Part shown: piece by piece, positions 14,917 through 16,022 of the stretch
Layout of the letters: the number at the start of each line of letters is the position of its first letter
Numbering within the stretch: position 1 is the first letter of the stretch
From: a candidate division CSSED10-310 bacterium
GTDB lineage: Bacteria > CSSED10-310 > JAFGDC01
Length of the DNA: 16,022 nucleotides
Assembly (NCBI GenBank): GCA_016932295.1
Contig: JAFGDC010000602.1
Span: 1-16,022, forward strand
Direction of reading: 5' to 3'
Program-made: the position numbers and the translations under genes
Notes under the pieces: model-generated
What the model was told of the DNA's origin: nothing
Databases searched by the model: none
What the model saw: only the letters and a program-made list of their open reading frames with translations

Positions 14917-15437
14917 GTCGGGATGATGTGTTTCCTACGCAGGCGGAAACTCGTCAGGAACCAGGGCATGGTACGCAGGCGGAAGTAGGAGACCGTCCTG
15001 GCTACCAGGCGATTCGTCTCCGATTCGGTGATCACGCCGAAACATGTGGTGTGGGAGAAGGGTAGATTCCACCAGCGGATGTTCACTTTTTCACCTAGAT
15101 AGCGGTATTCGATGCCGTTTGCTGTGAAGGTGAACGAGTAGCGGATGCTCCGATCCCGGAAATACCGCAGTTCGAGGGTGCCGCGGCACGGTGCGGCCTC
15201 TGCGAGGTCGCCGGCCGTGATCGTGCCCGTCATCTCCTGGGTCAGGAATCCGTCGTCACGGGGGTTCAGCCATGCCGTCAGACTGTCCGGTCCCCACTGC
15301 ACGGTGAAATCGAAGGGTTGTTTGCCCGGTGAGCCGGCGCCGGCCATGTATTCCATGGATCCGCTCATCACCTCATCGAGGGTGAAACCCAGGGTGTGTG
15401 TCCGGAATGTGTCAAGCAGTGACTTCAGCGTGTTCAT
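14913..15437 (-). CDS. small protein resembling the accessory domain of sterol/GMC-type lipid oxidoreductases
   Basis: 174 residues. MSGSMEYMAG near the start, EMTGTITAGDLAEAAPCRGTLELRYF, then a RSIRYSFTFTANGIEYRYLGEKVNIR strand set and FSHTTCFGVI follow the pattern 'M-x-G ... G-x-L-x-L-F ... Y-x-L-x-F-x-x-x-G-x-x-Y-x-L-x-G-x-K ... D-x-T-T' that I associate with the beta-rich domain next to cholesterol-oxidase-like and patatin-like proteins of actinobacteria and delta-proteobacteria. Here it stands alone as a whole protein. There is no signal peptide. It overlaps the SDR gene by 26 bases and the following gene by 4, so the three are one operon. AAGGAG lies about ten bases before ATG 15437. 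The family assignment is from pattern memory and only moderately secure. Confidence 0.6.
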   Translation of the reverse strand: MNTLKSLLDTFRTHTLGFTLDEVMSGSMEYMAGAGSPGKQPFDFTVQWGPDSLTAWLNPRDDGFLTQEMTGTITAGDLAEAAPCRGTLELRYFRDRSIRYSFTFTANGIEYRYLGEKVNIRWWNLPFSHTTCFGVITESETNRLVARTVSYFRLRTMPWFLTSFRLRRKHIIPT

Positions 15438-16022
15438 GCGAGGGGTTCTCCTTCGTTTTGGTGTTGCTCCTGCCTCCGAGGAACATCATGGTGGCCGTGC
15501 TGACCACGGTACGGACGCCCGGCGTGAAATCGATGAGCCGCCCCAAAAGATTGGCTGGATGCACCAGTTCGACGGTTTTACGGCGCCGCACCGCATTGAA
15601 GATGATGCGGCCGACTGTTTCCGGCGACTGTGAATACCACGGCAGAAGCTTCATGGATAACTGCTGACCCCAGGTGTCGGCCTGGACAGTGTCGTAGAAT
15701 CCCGTGTTAGTCATGAATGGATAGACCGTCGTGACCCGGATGCCATGCCGGGCGGTTTCGAATCGCAGGATTTCCGAGAGCGCGCCGAGGGCCAGCTTCG
15801 AGACCGCATAGGGACCCCAGGTGGGAAGGCGGAAAAAAGCCTGACCGGAAGAGACATTGACGATGTGACCACCGCCGCGGGTTATCATGTCGGGAAGGAA
15901 GGCGTGGAGATGATTGAGGGGACCCCAGAGGTTGATATCCATCAGTCTCCGCCAGGTTTCCAAGGATGTCTCGGCGAGTAGCCCGGCATGTCCGATGCCG
16001 GCGTTGTTGATGAGCACATCGA
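15412..16022 (-). CDS. short-chain dehydrogenase/reductase (SDR), N-terminus outside window
   Basis: About 203 residues of a classical NAD(P)-dependent SDR. The cofactor-binding TGxxxGxG segment lies beyond the right edge. The frame stays open to base 16022 through DVLINNAGIG (NNAG motif). The catalytic set is visible: VNVSSGQ supplies the Ser, and YAVSK supplies the Tyr and Lys. The substrate loop begins at VYPFMTNTGFYDTV. The C-terminal part (LPWYSQSPETVGRIIFNAVRRRKTVELVHPANLLGRLIDFTPGVRTVVS) is typical of the membrane-lipid or acyl-lipid SDR subgroup, in which a TM-prone tail follows the core. It is first in a three-gene overlapping operon as seen here. A lipid or sterol substrate is suggested by the neighbour but not proven. 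Confidence 0.88.
   Translation of the reverse strand, partial: DVLINNAGIGHAGLLAETSLETWRRLMDINLWGPLNHLHAFLPDMITRGGGHIVNVSSGQAFFRLPTWGPYAVSKLALGALSEILRFETARHGIRVTTVYPFMTNTGFYDTVQADTWGQQLSMKLLPWYSQSPETVGRIIFNAVRRRKTVELVHPANLLGRLIDFTPGVRTVVSTATMMFLGGRSNTKTKENPSHEHAEVTA

Noticed and set aside
14344..14988. 214-codon plus-strand ORF opposite the secreted hypothetical protein
   Set aside because: The minus-strand frame has a signal sequence and an ATGA overlap with its neighbour. The plus-strand product looks like an antisense translation.

Overview
The window is about 16 kb of GC-rich bacterial chromosome, densely packed with protein genes. I see no tRNA, rRNA, CRISPR array, insertion sequence or phage gene. 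Thirteen protein genes are well supported, and two of them run off the window ends: a sulfatase tail at the left and a short-chain dehydrogenase at the right. Two features point towards a delta-proteobacterial-type lineage (Desulfobacterota or Myxococcota and relatives). One is an elongation factor G of the spdEFG1/mitochondrial-EFG1 type. The other is an anaerobe-style indolepyruvate:ferredoxin oxidoreductase. This placement is an inference and is only moderately secure.

Left block (1-4158, + strand): a sulfatase C-terminus, a UDP-galactopyranose-mutase/protoporphyrinogen-oxidase-like flavoprotein and a B12-binding-type radical SAM protein follow each other with almost no gaps. The flavoprotein stop and the radical SAM start share one base. 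After a 132-bp gap that holds a promoter-like -10 and a perfect 12-bp tandem repeat comes a DPM1-like family 2 glycosyltransferase. Facing it (4235-7108, - strand) is a 957-residue GT-C-like membrane protein with extracytoplasmic domains at both ends. Together these genes look like a surface glycan or glycolipid modification locus.

Middle block (7155-10352): a recognisable promoter drives iorA and iorB, which encode the two subunits of indolepyruvate:ferredoxin oxidoreductase. The ferredoxin tail of IorA has lost the second cysteine of both cluster motifs (one is His, one is Asp), which is unusual. A hypothetical membrane protein follows on the opposite strand.

Translation block (10459-13399, - strand): the spdEFG1-like EF-G gene overlaps by 8 bp a gene for a RecA/KaiC-like P-loop ATPase of unknown role. 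A promoter with a perfect -35 precedes EF-G and is covered by two inverted repeats. A DinB-family gene with a near-ideal ribosome binding site diverges from it.

Right block (14197-16022, - strand): a three-gene overlapping operon encodes an SDR oxidoreductase, a small protein resembling the accessory lipid-related domain found beside sterol/GMC-type oxidoreductases, and a membrane-anchored or secreted hypothetical protein. It ends at a candidate intrinsic terminator.
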